Below, in pieces: positions 40,148 through 52,255 of a DNA stretch of 54,057 bases (position 1 is its first letter; each line of letters begins with the position of its first letter). The stretch is taken from positions 1-54,057 of the forward strand of contig NZ_JANFAK020000047.1 of NCBI RefSeq assembly GCF_024721315.2, in the 5' to 3' direction. The DNA is from Streptomyces sp. Isolate_45 (GTDB lineage: Bacteria; Actinomycetota; Actinomycetes; Streptomycetales; Streptomycetaceae). The notes under the pieces are model-generated. The model was not told the origin of the DNA and ran no database searches. It saw only the letters and a list, made by a program, of their open reading frames with translations. The translations under genes were made by a program, and so were the position numbers.

Positions 40148-40177
40148 GTGCCGGCCGCGTTCGCGCGGGGCGGGGGG

Positions 40178-41347
<1,170 letters not shown>

Positions 41348-41402
41348 GGGTCCAGCCTCGTCCCGGTGGCCGGGGGCGGGCAGAGGCCGCGTTCCTATGA
41401 GG

Positions 41403-41421
41403 CCATAAACTGATGTTATGG
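41403..41421 (+). promoter_or_regulatory. LysR-type operator overlapping -10 and start codon (CCATAA-N7-TTATGG)
   Basis: 6-bp arms around a 7-nt centre, containing the canonical T-N11-A (41406 and 41418). TAAACT (41406-41411) is a good -10 ending 6 nt before the ATG at 41418, so the mRNA is probably leaderless and the regulator could repress its own gene by sitting here. Confidence 0.6.
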
Positions 41422-42353
41422 GTAACGACGAGTGGGTTCCGCTGGCGCACCGCGTACCGGACCTGGGCGCGCTGGAACTGCTGCTCGCGGTGGCACGCGT
41501 CGGCAGCCTGAGCGGCGCGGCGCGGCGGCTGGGCATCACCCAGCCCGCCGCGAGCAGCCGGATCCGGGCGATGGAGACCCGGCTGGGCGTGGCGCTCGTC
41601 GACCGGTCCCCGCGCGGGTCGACCCTCACGGCCGAGGGCGCGCTGGTGACGGACTGGGCCCGACGCGTGGTGGAGGCGGCCGAGGCCTTCGACGCGGGGG
41701 CGCAGGCGCTACGGGGCCGCCGGGACTCGCGGCTGCGGGTGGCGGCCAGCATGACCATCGCGGAGTACCTGCTGCCGGGGTGGCTGATCGCCCTGCGCGG
41801 GGAGCGGCCCGGGACGGCGGTGTCGCTGCACGCCGGGAACTCGGCGGACGTCGCGCAGCGGGTCCTCGCGCACGACGCGGACCTCGGCTTCGTGGAGGGA
41901 CTGTTCGTCGCGGAGGGGCTGGACTCGGCGGTCATCGCGCAGGACCGGCTCGTCGTCGCGGTGGCCCCCTCGCACCCCTGGGCGCGGCGCACCCGGGCGG
42001 TGGCGGCGGCCGAGCTGGCGCAGACCCCGCTGATCCTGCGGGAGCGGGGCTCGGGCACCCGGCAGGTGCTCGACGCGGCGCTGGCGGGGTGCGGGGGGCT
42101 GGCCGAGCCCCTGCTGGAGCTGGCGTCGACCACGGCCGTGAAGGCGGCGGCCGTGAGCGGCGCCGGGCCGTGCGTGCTGTCGGAGCTCGCGCTCGGGGAC
42201 GAGCTGGCCGGACGCCGACTGGTGGCCGTGCCCGTCGCCGGCGCCGACCTGGGCCGGGCCCTGCGCGCGGTGTGGCCCACAGGCAACCGCCCGGCGGGCC
42301 CGGCCCGGGACCTCTTGTCCCTGACCCGGGCCCGACCCCAGGGCGTGTCGTGA
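41418..42353 (+). CDS. LysR-family transcriptional regulator
   Basis: Regulator of 311 residues. The N-terminal winged helix reads DLGALELLLAVARVGSLSGAARRLGITQPAASSRIRAMETRLGVALVDR, and the co-inducer domain begins near residue 95 (LRVAASMTIAEYLLPGWLIAL). It is divergent from the TDT transporter across 70 bp, so it most likely controls that gene and itself. ATG at 41418 lacks a ribosome binding site but has -10 TAAACT immediately upstream. The gene ends 3 nt before a strong hairpin. Confidence 0.93.
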   Translation: MGNDEWVPLAHRVPDLGALELLLAVARVGSLSGAARRLGITQPAASSRIRAMETRLGVALVDRSPRGSTLTAEGALVTDWARRVVEAAEAFDAGAQALRGRRDSRLRVAASMTIAEYLLPGWLIALRGERPGTAVSLHAGNSADVAQRVLAHDADLGFVEGLFVAEGLDSAVIAQDRLVVAVAPSHPWARRTRAVAAAELAQTPLILRERGSGTRQVLDAALAGCGGLAEPLLELASTTAVKAAAVSGAGPCVLSELALGDELAGRRLVAVPVAGADLGRALRAVWPTGNRPAGPARDLLSLTRARPQGVS

Positions 42354-42356
42354 AGC

Positions 42357-42383
42357 GGTGCCGCGCCCGAAGGGCGCGGCACC
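42357..42383. terminator. Terminator after lysR-type gene
   Basis: Perfect 12-bp stem GGTGCCGCGCCC / GGGCGCGGCACC with loop GAA, starting 3 nt after the stop. No T-run. Confidence 0.75.
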
Positions 42384-42430
42384 GGACGTCGCGGGCCGGG
42401 CGAGACCTTCACAACCGCCCTGGTCCCGAC

Positions 42431-42455
42431 CCCCGGTGCCGTCACGGCACCGGGG
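42431..42455. terminator. Second hairpin, for the convergent hydrolase gene
   Basis: Perfect 11-bp stem CCCCGGTGCCG / CGGCACCGGGG with loop TCA, 30 bp from the end of the minus-strand gene. It shares GGTGCCG/CGGCACC with the preceding hairpin. Confidence 0.65.
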
Positions 42456-42485
42456 CGCCGCGCAGAAGTCCCGCCCGTCCCGCGG

Positions 42486-43208
42486 CTACCGGGTCGTGGC
42501 CCCCGTGAGGGCGTACGGGGAGCGGGCGGCGGCCGCTTCGATCAGGGCCGCCATCACCCGGGTGTCCTTGTCGCGCTCCGGATGCCACTGCACGCCGACC
42601 ACCCACGGGGCGGGGTCGGGGAGTTCGATCGCCTCCACCGTGCCGTCCAGGGCGTACGCGGAGACGACCAGGTCCCGGCCCAGCCGGTCCACCGCCTGGT
42701 GGTGGTAGGTGGGTACGTCCGCCTCCTCCGGGACCAGCGCCGCGTAGCGGGTGCCGGCGACCGGTCGGACCGGGTGCCATCCGGCGACGCCCGGGGTGTG
42801 GGCGTGGCCGTCGATGTGCTGGACCAGGGTTCCGCCCAGGACGACGTTCAGCGCCTGCATGCCCCGGCAGATGCCCAGCACCGGGGTGCCGGAGTCCAGG
42901 GCCGCCGCGAGCAGGGCCAGTTCCCACGCGTCGCGGACCGTCGCCGGGGCGCCGGTGCGGGGGTCGCGCGGGGCACCGTAGTGCACGGGGTCCACGTCGG
43001 GGCCGCCCGCGACGACCAGGCCGTCCACCCGCTCCAGGACCTCCGCCGCCCGCCCCGGGTCGTCCGGCGGCAGCAGCACGGCCGCGCCGCCCGCCGCCTG
43101 GACGAGCGCGTGGTAGTCGGCGGGGACGAGGGACGTGGGCAGGTCCCACACGCCGTAGCGGGTGGACTCCTCCACGTACGTGGTGATGCCGATGAGCGGC
43201 CTGGGCAC
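42486..43208 (-). CDS. Gamma-glutamyl-amine hydrolase, class I glutamine amidotransferase-like (PuuD family)
   Basis: Peptidase C26-type enzyme of 240 residues that hydrolyses gamma-glutamyl amides, for example gamma-glutamyl-GABA in the putrescine pathway. The catalytic triad is visible: Cys114 in LGICRGMQALN, His209 and Glu211 in GVQWHPE, plus VAGGPDVDP at the oxyanion end. GTG at 43208 has GGAGGT 6 nt upstream. It follows an ethanolamine-type permease and lies near a glutamine-synthetase-like gamma-glutamyl ligase, so it is well placed to release glutamate and the oxidised amine product in the last step. Confidence 0.92.
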   Translation of the reverse strand: MPRPLIGITTYVEESTRYGVWDLPTSLVPADYHALVQAAGGAAVLLPPDDPGRAAEVLERVDGLVVAGGPDVDPVHYGAPRDPRTGAPATVRDAWELALLAAALDSGTPVLGICRGMQALNVVLGGTLVQHIDGHAHTPGVAGWHPVRPVAGTRYAALVPEEADVPTYHHQAVDRLGRDLVVSAYALDGTVEAIELPDPAPWVVGVQWHPERDKDTRVMAALIEAAAARSPYALTGATTR

Positions 43209-43290
43209 GGGCTTACCTCCGGTGGTGGTGCCGAACGGTGGGGCTCAGAGGTGGGACGGGTGGGCTCGGGAGCCGACGGGGCTCAGGATT

Positions 43291-44793
<1,503 letters not shown>

Positions 44794-44810
44794 GTGCGCT
44801 CCTGCCTAGG

Positions 44811-44833
44811 GCAATGGTTGTGAGGCGTACCTT
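44811..44833. promoter_or_regulatory. Candidate FadR-type operator GCAATGGTT-N8-TACCTT (permease copy)
   Basis: Identical in all 15 fixed positions to the copy at 45724-45746, with the same 8-nt spacer length. It has partial dyad symmetry (A-GGT-N10-ACC-T). It lies 18 bp upstream of the permease start. Binding by the neighbouring FadR-type protein is inferred. Confidence 0.65.
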
Positions 44834-44859
44834 TGCGTCAGGGGAGTGGAGCGCGCAAG

Positions 44860-44880
44860 ACCCCTGCGTTAAACAGGGGT
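44860..44880. terminator. Hairpin between fadR-type gene and permease gene
   Basis: ACCCCTG / CAGGGGT stem (7 bp) with loop CGTTAAA, 76 bp beyond the fadR stop and 67 bp before the permease start. It may weaken read-through so that the permease depends on its own promoter. Confidence 0.5.
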
Positions 44881-44955
44881 TACGAAAACCTCCCGGTCAC
44901 TCCTGGTCACGGCGCGTGCGCGCGGGCCCTGACCCCCACGCGAGCCGTCCGTCGC

Positions 44956-45702
44956 TCACGCGAGGAACCCGCGCAGCAGGGCCGCCGTGCCGCAGCAGTG
45001 CTCGCGCATCGTCTCGCGCGCCCCGTCCGCGTCGCCCTCCAGGACCGCCTCGACCAGGGCCGAGTGCTGCTGCTGCGAGTGCTCCAGGTTTCGCACCAGC
45101 AGGGGTATGCAGTCCAGCAGGTCGTTCACGCTCGCGCGGACGGCCGCGTACTGGGCCGTCAGCGTGGCGGAGCCGGCCAGTTCGCACAGGGTCAGGTGGA
45201 AGAGGGTGTCCTGGCGGCGGTAGTCGGGCAGCGGGGCGTCGTGGGTGGCGGCCAGGGCGCGCAGCAGCCGCTCGGAGCCCTCCTCGGTCAGCCCCTGCGA
45301 GGCGCACAGTCCGGCCGCGCCGACCTCCAGCACCTCGCGGAACCTCAGGACGTCCTCGATGTCCACCCCCGCGACCCGTCTGCGCAGCTCCTCCTCGGCG
45401 CCGCCCGCCGGGGTGTCGGGGCGGGCCAGGACGAAGGTTCCGCCGTACCGGCCGCGCCGCGCCTCGACCAGGCCCTGGTCCTGGAGCACCTTCAGCACCT
45501 CCCGCAGGGTGACCCGGCTGATCCCCATCCGCTCGGCCAGTTCCCGCTCCGGCGGTAGCCGTTCGCCGCCCGGCACCAGGCCCAGTCGGACGACCTGGAG
45601 GATCTGCTCCAGCGCCTCCTCGAAACCGTTGCCCGCCCGGACCTGCCGCAGCACCGGATTCAGCCGCGCGATCGAGCCACCCTCGCTCGCCGTGTCGGTC
45701 AT
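44956..45702 (-). CDS. GntR/FadR-family transcriptional regulator
   Basis: Regulator of 248 residues. The winged helix is in FEEALEQILQVVRLGLVPGGERLPPERELAERMGISRVTLREVLKVLQDQGLVEARRGRYGGTFV, and the FCD effector domain occupies about 95-235 with metal/ligand residues (RFREVLEVGAAGLCA, DTLFHLTLCELAGS, HSALVEAVLEGDADGARETMREH). ATG at 45702 is preferred to an upstream GTG because GGAGGAG lies 5-6 nt before it. It is divergent from the glutamine-synthetase-like gene and codirectional with the permease and hydrolase. Two copies of a shared motif flank it, so it is the likely regulator of the cluster. The effector may be the amine or its glutamyl derivative. Confidence 0.92.
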   Translation of the reverse strand: MTDTASEGGSIARLNPVLRQVRAGNGFEEALEQILQVVRLGLVPGGERLPPERELAERMGISRVTLREVLKVLQDQGLVEARRGRYGGTFVLARPDTPAGGAEEELRRRVAGVDIEDVLRFREVLEVGAAGLCASQGLTEEGSERLLRALAATHDAPLPDYRRQDTLFHLTLCELAGSATLTAQYAAVRASVNDLLDCIPLLVRNLEHSQQQHSALVEAVLEGDADGARETMREHCCGTAALLRGFLA

Positions 45703-45723
45703 CTCGGCTCCTCCCCTTCCCAA

Positions 45724-45746
45724 GCAATGGTTCTATTCAATACCTT
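45724..45746. promoter_or_regulatory. Candidate FadR-type operator GCAATGGTT-N8-TACCTT (fadR/glnA-like copy)
   Basis: Second copy of the motif, in the 77-bp divergent spacer, 22 bp from the fadR start and 34 bp from the ligase start. TACCTT could also be the -10 of the ligase promoter (TTCCCA 18 bp upstream as -35), so occupancy would block transcription. Confidence 0.65.
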
Positions 45747-45779
45747 AGGCCTCCTCGGCTCACCGAAGGAGAGATTCCA

Positions 45780-47153
45780 GTGGTAGACCGCAAGCCGCCG
45801 CTCGCGCCCGAGGAGCTCCGCTCCCTCGTCGCCAGCGGTGAGATCGACACCGTCGTCCTGGCCTTCCCCGACATGCAGGGACGACTCCAGGGCAAGCGGT
45901 TCGCCGCACAGTTCTTCCTCGACGAGGTCCTCGCCCACGGCACCGAGGGCTGCAACTACCTCCTCGCCGTCGACACCGACATGAACACCGTCGACGGATA
46001 CGAGATGTCCTCCTGGGACCGGGGCTACGGCGACTTCGCCATGCACCCCGACCTCGCCACCCTGCGCCGCATCCCCTGGAACCCCGGCAGTGCCTTCATC
46101 CTCGCCGACCTGGCCTGGAGCGACGGCACACCCGTCGTCGCCGCGCCCCGGCAGATCCTGCGCCATCAGCTGGAGCGCCTCGCCGAACTGGGCTACACCG
46201 CGATGGTCGGCACCGAGCTGGAGTTCATGGTCTTCCAGGACACCTACGAACAGGCCTGGAACGCCAACTACCGCGCTCTGACCCCCGTCAACCAGTACAA
46301 CATCGACTACTCCGTCCTCGGCACCGGCCGCGTCGAACCCCTCCTGCGCCGCATCCGCAACGAGATGCAGGCCGCCGGACTCGTCGTCGAGTCCGCCAAG
46401 GGCGAGTGCAACCTCGGCCAGCACGAGATCGCCTTCCGCTACGACGAGGCGCTCACCACCTGCGACCAGCACGCCGTCTACAAGACCGGAGCCAAGGAGA
46501 TCGCCGCCCAGGAGGGCGTCTCGCTCACCTTCATGGCCAAGTACGACGAGCGCGAGGGCAACTCCTGCCACATCCACCTCTCCCTGGCCGACGCCGACGG
46601 GCACAACGCGATGGCCGGTGACGGGGAGGGCGCCGAACGCGGGATGTCACCCGTGATGCGGCACTTCCTGGCCGGCCAACTGGCCGCGCTGCGCGACTTC
46701 TCCCTTCTCTACGCCCCGAACATCAACTCGTACAAGCGTTTCCGCCCGGGATCCTTCGCCCCGACCGCGGTCGCCTGGGGCGTGGACAACCGGACCTGCG
46801 CCCTGCGCGTGGTCGGCCACGGCCGCTCCATGCGCTTCGAGAACCGCCTCCCCGGCGGCGACGTCAACCCCTACCTCGCCGTCGCCGGCCTGGTCGCGGC
46901 CGGCCTCTACGGCATCGAGAACCGCCTGGAACTCCCCGAGTCCTGTCCGGGCAACGCCTACACCGCCGACTACGCGCACGTCCCCGCCACCCTCCGGGAG
47001 GCCGCGGAACTCTGGGAGAACAGCGAGATCGCCAAGGCCGCCTTCGGCCCCGAAGTCGTGGCCCACTACCGGAACATGGCCCGCGTCGAACTCGACGCCT
47101 ACGACTCCGCCGTCACCGACTGGGAACTGCGCCGCTCCTTCGAACGCCTGTAA
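45780..47153 (+). CDS. glnA4: Glutamine-synthetase-like gamma-glutamyl-amine ligase (GlnA4/IpuC/PuuA type)
   Basis: ATP-dependent ligase of 457 residues of the GlnA superfamily that joins glutamate to an amine rather than to ammonia. The fold's motifs are present: MQGRLQGKRF, TELEFMVFQ, ESAKGECNLGQHEIAFRY, and the glutamate/ATP-binding RVVGHGRSMRFENRLPGGDVNPYL. A typical adenylylation motif (NLYDLPPEE) and the classic SAGLPGQ region are not seen. In S. coelicolor the gene in this position, glnA4, makes gamma-glutamylethanolamide. That assignment fits the ethanolamine-type permease here, but other amines cannot be excluded. GTG at 45780 follows AAGGAGA at 7-8 nt. Confidence 0.9.
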   Translation: MVDRKPPLAPEELRSLVASGEIDTVVLAFPDMQGRLQGKRFAAQFFLDEVLAHGTEGCNYLLAVDTDMNTVDGYEMSSWDRGYGDFAMHPDLATLRRIPWNPGSAFILADLAWSDGTPVVAAPRQILRHQLERLAELGYTAMVGTELEFMVFQDTYEQAWNANYRALTPVNQYNIDYSVLGTGRVEPLLRRIRNEMQAAGLVVESAKGECNLGQHEIAFRYDEALTTCDQHAVYKTGAKEIAAQEGVSLTFMAKYDEREGNSCHIHLSLADADGHNAMAGDGEGAERGMSPVMRHFLAGQLAALRDFSLLYAPNINSYKRFRPGSFAPTAVAWGVDNRTCALRVVGHGRSMRFENRLPGGDVNPYLAVAGLVAAGLYGIENRLELPESCPGNAYTADYAHVPATLREAAELWENSEIAKAAFGPEVVAHYRNMARVELDAYDSAVTDWELRRSFERL

Positions 47154-47245
47154 CCGGCCGCGGGCGACACCACACCCCGTACACCGCCCGCACACCGCAC
47201 CCCGCAGACCGCACCGACCGTTCCGAAGAACCAGAGAGGCACCAC

Positions 47246-48625
47246 GTGTCCGAAGTGCTGGCCCCTGTCCAGTTGACAGTGCTGAACCCGGCCACCGAGG
47301 AAGTCGTCGCCACCGTCCCGGCCGCCACACGGGACGACGTCGACGCCGCCGTCGCACGAGCCGCCGCCGCCCAGCGCGGCTGGGCCGCCGCCGCACCCGC
47401 GGACCGGGCCAGGCTCCTGCGCCGCTTCGCCGCGGTCGTCGACGCGCACGTCGAGGAACTCGCCCTCCTGGAGGTCCGCGAGGCCGGCCACACCATCGGC
47501 AACGCCCGCTGGGAGGCGGGCAACGTACGCGACCTCCTCGACTTCGCCGCCGGGGGAGTCGAGCGCCTCTCCGGCCGACAGATCCCGGTCGCGGGCGGCA
47601 TCGACGTCACCTTCCTCGAACCCCTCGGCGTCATCGGCGTGATCGCCCCCTGGAACTTCCCCATGCCGATCGCCGCCTGGGGGCTGGCCCCCGCCCTGGC
47701 CGCGGGCAACGCCGTCATCCTCAAGCCCGCCGAGACCACCCCGCTCACTGCCCTGCGCCTCGCCGAACTCGCCCTCCAAGCCGGGATCCCCGAGCACCTC
47801 TTCCAGGTGCTCCCCGGCCACGGGGCCGTCGCAGGCGACGCCCTCGTCGAACACCCCGGCGTCGCGAAGATCGTCTTCACCGGCTCCACCGGCGTCGGCA
47901 AGCGGATCATGTCCAAGTGCGCCGACCGGGTGAAGCGGGTCACCCTCGAACTCGGTGGCAAGAGCCCCAACATCGTGTTCGCCGACGCCGACCTCGAAGC
48001 CGCCGCGGCCGCCGCCCCCATGGCCTTCCTCGACAACACCGGCCAGGACTGCTGCGCCCGCACCCGGATCCTCGTCCAACGCCGCGTGTACGACCGGTTC
48101 CTCTCGCTCGTCACCCCCGGCATCGAATCGGTGGTCGTCGGCGACCCCCTCGACGAGAAGACGCAGATGGGCCCGCTCATCTCCCGCGCCCAGCTCGACC
48201 GCGTCCGCTCCTACGTCACCGACGACCTCACCGCCGTCCGCGGCACCGCCCCCGACGGCCCCGGCTTCTGGTACCCGCCCACCCTCGTCACCGACGCCGC
48301 TCCCACCGCGCCCGTCGCCGTGGAAGAGGTCTTCGGGCCGGTTGCCGTGGTCCTGCCCTTCGAGGACGAGGAGGACGCCGTCCGCCTGGCCAACGCGACC
48401 GACTACGGCCTTTCGGGCTCCCTGTGGACCCGAGACGTCGGCCGCGCCCTGCGCGTCTCGCGCGCCGTCGCCGCGGGCAACCTCTCCGTCAACTCCCACA
48501 GCAGCGTCCGCTACTGGACCCCCTTCGGCGGCTACAAACAGTCCGGACTCGGCCGCGAGCTCGGCCCGGACGCCCTCACCGCTTTCACCGAAACCAAGAA
48601 CGTCTTCATCAGCACGGAGGCCTGA
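47246..48625 (+). CDS. NAD(P)-dependent aldehyde dehydrogenase
   Basis: Aldehyde dehydrogenase of 459 residues. It shows the NAD-binding APWNFPMPIAAWGLAPALAAGNAVILKPAE segment, general base Glu235 in LELGGKSP, and the nucleophile Cys269 in GQDCCARTR. In the proposed pathway it would oxidise a gamma-glutamyl-aminoaldehyde to the acid before hydrolysis. GTG at 47246 has AGAGAGG 6 nt upstream. It lies 92 bp after the ligase and runs into the SDR gene, so the three plus-strand genes form one operon. Substrate is inferred from the neighbourhood. Confidence 0.94.
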   Translation: MSEVLAPVQLTVLNPATEEVVATVPAATRDDVDAAVARAAAAQRGWAAAAPADRARLLRRFAAVVDAHVEELALLEVREAGHTIGNARWEAGNVRDLLDFAAGGVERLSGRQIPVAGGIDVTFLEPLGVIGVIAPWNFPMPIAAWGLAPALAAGNAVILKPAETTPLTALRLAELALQAGIPEHLFQVLPGHGAVAGDALVEHPGVAKIVFTGSTGVGKRIMSKCADRVKRVTLELGGKSPNIVFADADLEAAAAAAPMAFLDNTGQDCCARTRILVQRRVYDRFLSLVTPGIESVVVGDPLDEKTQMGPLISRAQLDRVRSYVTDDLTAVRGTAPDGPGFWYPPTLVTDAAPTAPVAVEEVFGPVAVVLPFEDEEDAVRLANATDYGLSGSLWTRDVGRALRVSRAVAAGNLSVNSHSSVRYWTPFGGYKQSGLGRELGPDALTAFTETKNVFISTEA

Positions 48626-48630
48626 GAAAC

Positions 48631-49425
48631 ATGACCAGCCAGACCAACGAAGAGATCGTCTGCCGCCGCCTGGTCGGCCGGACCGCCGTCATCACCGGGG
48701 CCGGCAGCGGCATCGGCCTGGCCACCGCCCGCCGCCTCGCCTCCGAGGGCGCCAACGTCGTCTGCGCCGACATCGACCCGGTCGCCGGCAAGGCCGCCGC
48801 AGAGGAGGTCGGCGGCACCTTCGTCCAGGTGGACGTCACCGACAAGGAACAGGTCGACGCCCTCTTCAAGACGGCCCACGACACCTACGGCTCCGTCGAC
48901 ATCGCCTTCAACAACGCGGGCATCTCGCCCCCGGACGACGACTCCATCCTCACCACCGAGCTCGACGCCTGGCGCCGCGTCCAGGACGTCAACCTCACCT
49001 CCGTCTACCTGTGCTGCAAGGCCGCCCTGCCCTACATGCGGCGCCAGGGCCGCGGCTCCATCATCAACACCGCGTCCTTCGTGGCCATCATGGGCGCCGC
49101 CACCTCCCAGATCTCCTACACCGCCTCCAAGGGCGGCGTCCTCGCCATGACCCGCGAACTCGGCGTGCAGTTCGCCCGCGAGGGCATCCGCGTCAACGCC
49201 CTCTGCCCGGGGCCGGTCAACACCCCGCTCCTCCAGGAACTGTTCGCCAAGGACCCCGAGCGCGCCGCCCGCCGCCTCGTGCACATCCCGCTCGGCCGGT
49301 TCGCCGAACCCACCGAGATCGCCGCCGCCGTGGCCTTCCTCGCCAGCGACGACTCCTCCTTCGTCAACGCCACCGACTTCCTCGTCGACGGAGGCATCTC
49401 CGGGGCGTACGTCACCCCCCTGTAG
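48631..49425 (+). CDS. Short-chain dehydrogenase/reductase (SDR)
   Basis: NAD(P)-dependent oxidoreductase of 264 residues. The dinucleotide motif TGAGSGIG is at 22-29 with Asp47-type acidic residue (CADID), favouring NAD. The NNAG motif is present, and the catalytic Ser149, Tyr163 and Lys167 are in INTASF and SYTASKGG. ATG at 48631 starts 5 nt after the aldehyde dehydrogenase stop, and GGAGG lies within that gene's end, so translation is coupled. It would oxidise the alcohol of a gamma-glutamyl-ethanolamide-type intermediate to the aldehyde for the upstream enzyme. A strong terminator follows. Confidence 0.94.
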   Translation: MTSQTNEEIVCRRLVGRTAVITGAGSGIGLATARRLASEGANVVCADIDPVAGKAAAEEVGGTFVQVDVTDKEQVDALFKTAHDTYGSVDIAFNNAGISPPDDDSILTTELDAWRRVQDVNLTSVYLCCKAALPYMRRQGRGSIINTASFVAIMGAATSQISYTASKGGVLAMTRELGVQFAREGIRVNALCPGPVNTPLLQELFAKDPERAARRLVHIPLGRFAEPTEIAAAVAFLASDDSSFVNATDFLVDGGISGAYVTPL

Positions 49426-49467
49426 CCGGGCCGGACGCCCCGCGCGTCCACCCGTACCGCACCATCC

Positions 49468-49501
49468 CGACAGCCGGGCGTCGCACGACGCCCGGCTGTC
49501 G
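49468..49501 (+). terminator. Terminator after the amine operon
   Basis: 16-nt arms CGACAGCCGGGCGTCG / CGACGCCCGGCTGTCG are fully complementary with a CA centre (about 15 bp with a 4-nt loop), 42 bp after the SDR stop, followed by TGTTCC. Confidence 0.82.
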
Positions 49502-49572
49502 TGTTCCCCGGCCCCGACGACGTCCGGACGTGGCCGGGGCCACCCTCCACCGGTATCAGGAGCGTCCACCCA

Positions 49573-50874
<1,302 letters not shown>

Positions 50875-50893
50875 CCGGCCGTCGCCCCGCGCG

Positions 50894-52087
50894 CTACAGG
50901 AAGGTGCGGCCCTCGCCCCGGTACGTCGGGGCGGTGGCCGTCACCCGGTCGCCCTCGACCAGGTGCAGGGCGTCGAACCGCTCGCACAGCTCACCGGCCT
51001 TGGCGTGGCGGAACCACACCCGGTCCCCGATCAACAGATCGTCCGCCGGACTCCCCAACAGCGGCGTCTGCACCTCGCCCGCCCCCTCCTGCGGGTCGTA
51101 GCGCAGCCCCTCCGGCAGGTACGGAACGGGCAGCCGGTCCGCACCGGGCGCCCCCGAGGCCGGATAGCCCCCGCCGAGCACCGTCACCACGCCCACCCCG
51201 GGCCTGCGCACCACCGGCTGCGCGAACAGGGCCGCGGGCCGGCCGCGGAACGACGTGTAGTTGTCGAAGAGCCGCGGTACGTAGAGCCCCGATCCGGCGG
51301 CGATCTCCGTCACCGCCTCCTCGGCGGCCGTCTGCCCCACGCTGCCGGTGCCCCCGCCGTTGACGAACTCCAGGTCCGGCACCTCCGCGCGGACAGCCCG
51401 TACGGCCTCGGCCCGCCGGGCCGCCAGCTCCTTGCGGGCGGCGCCCTGCATCAGCCGGATCATCCGCGAGCGCACCGGCCGCCCGACGAGCGCGTCCCCG
51501 ACGCCCGCGACGTGCCCCTCGTAGCCCATCAGCCCCACCACCCGGAACCCGGGCCGCGCCACCACCGCCCGCGCCAGAGCGGCCAGTTGCTCCGGCTCCC
51601 GCAGCGGTGAGCGCCGCGCCCCGATCCGTACCCGGCCGCCGAGCAGGTGCAGCGCCGTGTCCAGCTCCAGGCAGACCCGGATCTCCTGCGTCCCGCCGTC
51701 CCGTGCCCGGTCGATCAGCTCCAGCTGCGCCGGGTCGTCGACCATGACCGTCACCGCGGCGGCGAGCTTCGGGTCCCCGGAGAGCTCGGCGAAGGCGGCC
51801 CGGTCCGCGGAGGGGTAGGCGAGCAGGACGTCCTCGAACCCCGACCGGGCCAACCACAGCGACTCGGCGAGCGTGTACGACATGATCCCGGCGAACCCGG
51901 GTCGGGCCAGGACCCGTTCGAGCAGTGCCCGACACCGCACCGACTTGCTGGCGACCCGGACCGGCTTCCCGCCGGCCCGGCGCACGAGATCGTCGGCGTT
52001 GGCGTCGAACGCGCCGAGGTCGACGATGGCCAGCGGCGCTTCGAGGTGCGCGGTCGCCCGGTCGTACCGGGCCCGGTCGGAAGTCAT
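50894..52087 (-). CDS. PLP-dependent fold-III enzyme (alanine racemase / D-threonine aldolase-like)
   Basis: Cytoplasmic pyridoxal-phosphate enzyme of 397 residues with an N-terminal TIM barrel: PLAIVDLGAFDANADDLVRRAGGKPVRVASKSVRC, where Lys in ASKSV should form the Schiff base, and the C-terminal beta domain with DRVWFRHAKAGELCERFDALHLV. Relatives are D-threonine aldolase or amino-acid deaminase/racemases. ATG at 52087 is chosen because the family region begins close after it; a GTG at 52141 is possible. No good Shine-Dalgarno is present. It is convergent with the secreted HAD gene (19 bp between stops). Substrate unknown. Confidence 0.85.
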   Translation of the reverse strand: MTSDRARYDRATAHLEAPLAIVDLGAFDANADDLVRRAGGKPVRVASKSVRCRALLERVLARPGFAGIMSYTLAESLWLARSGFEDVLLAYPSADRAAFAELSGDPKLAAAVTVMVDDPAQLELIDRARDGGTQEIRVCLELDTALHLLGGRVRIGARRSPLREPEQLAALARAVVARPGFRVVGLMGYEGHVAGVGDALVGRPVRSRMIRLMQGAARKELAARRAEAVRAVRAEVPDLEFVNGGGTGSVGQTAAEEAVTEIAAGSGLYVPRLFDNYTSFRGRPAALFAQPVVRRPGVGVVTVLGGGYPASGAPGADRLPVPYLPEGLRYDPQEGAGEVQTPLLGSPADDLLIGDRVWFRHAKAGELCERFDALHLVEGDRVTATAPTYRGEGRTFL

Positions 52088-52255
52088 GCCCGGCAGCTTG
52101 CCAGATGCCCCTACCAGTGGGTAGGCCCTGGAGCCGGGCACCCGAGCCCCCGGTCACGGGTCCCGGGGGGCCCGCACTCGCCCCGGTCCCGTCGCCGCGC
52201 GCGCCCCGTAGAGTACGGGCAGGCAGCCGTACGGAACGGGGGGCGGAGCCGCCGG

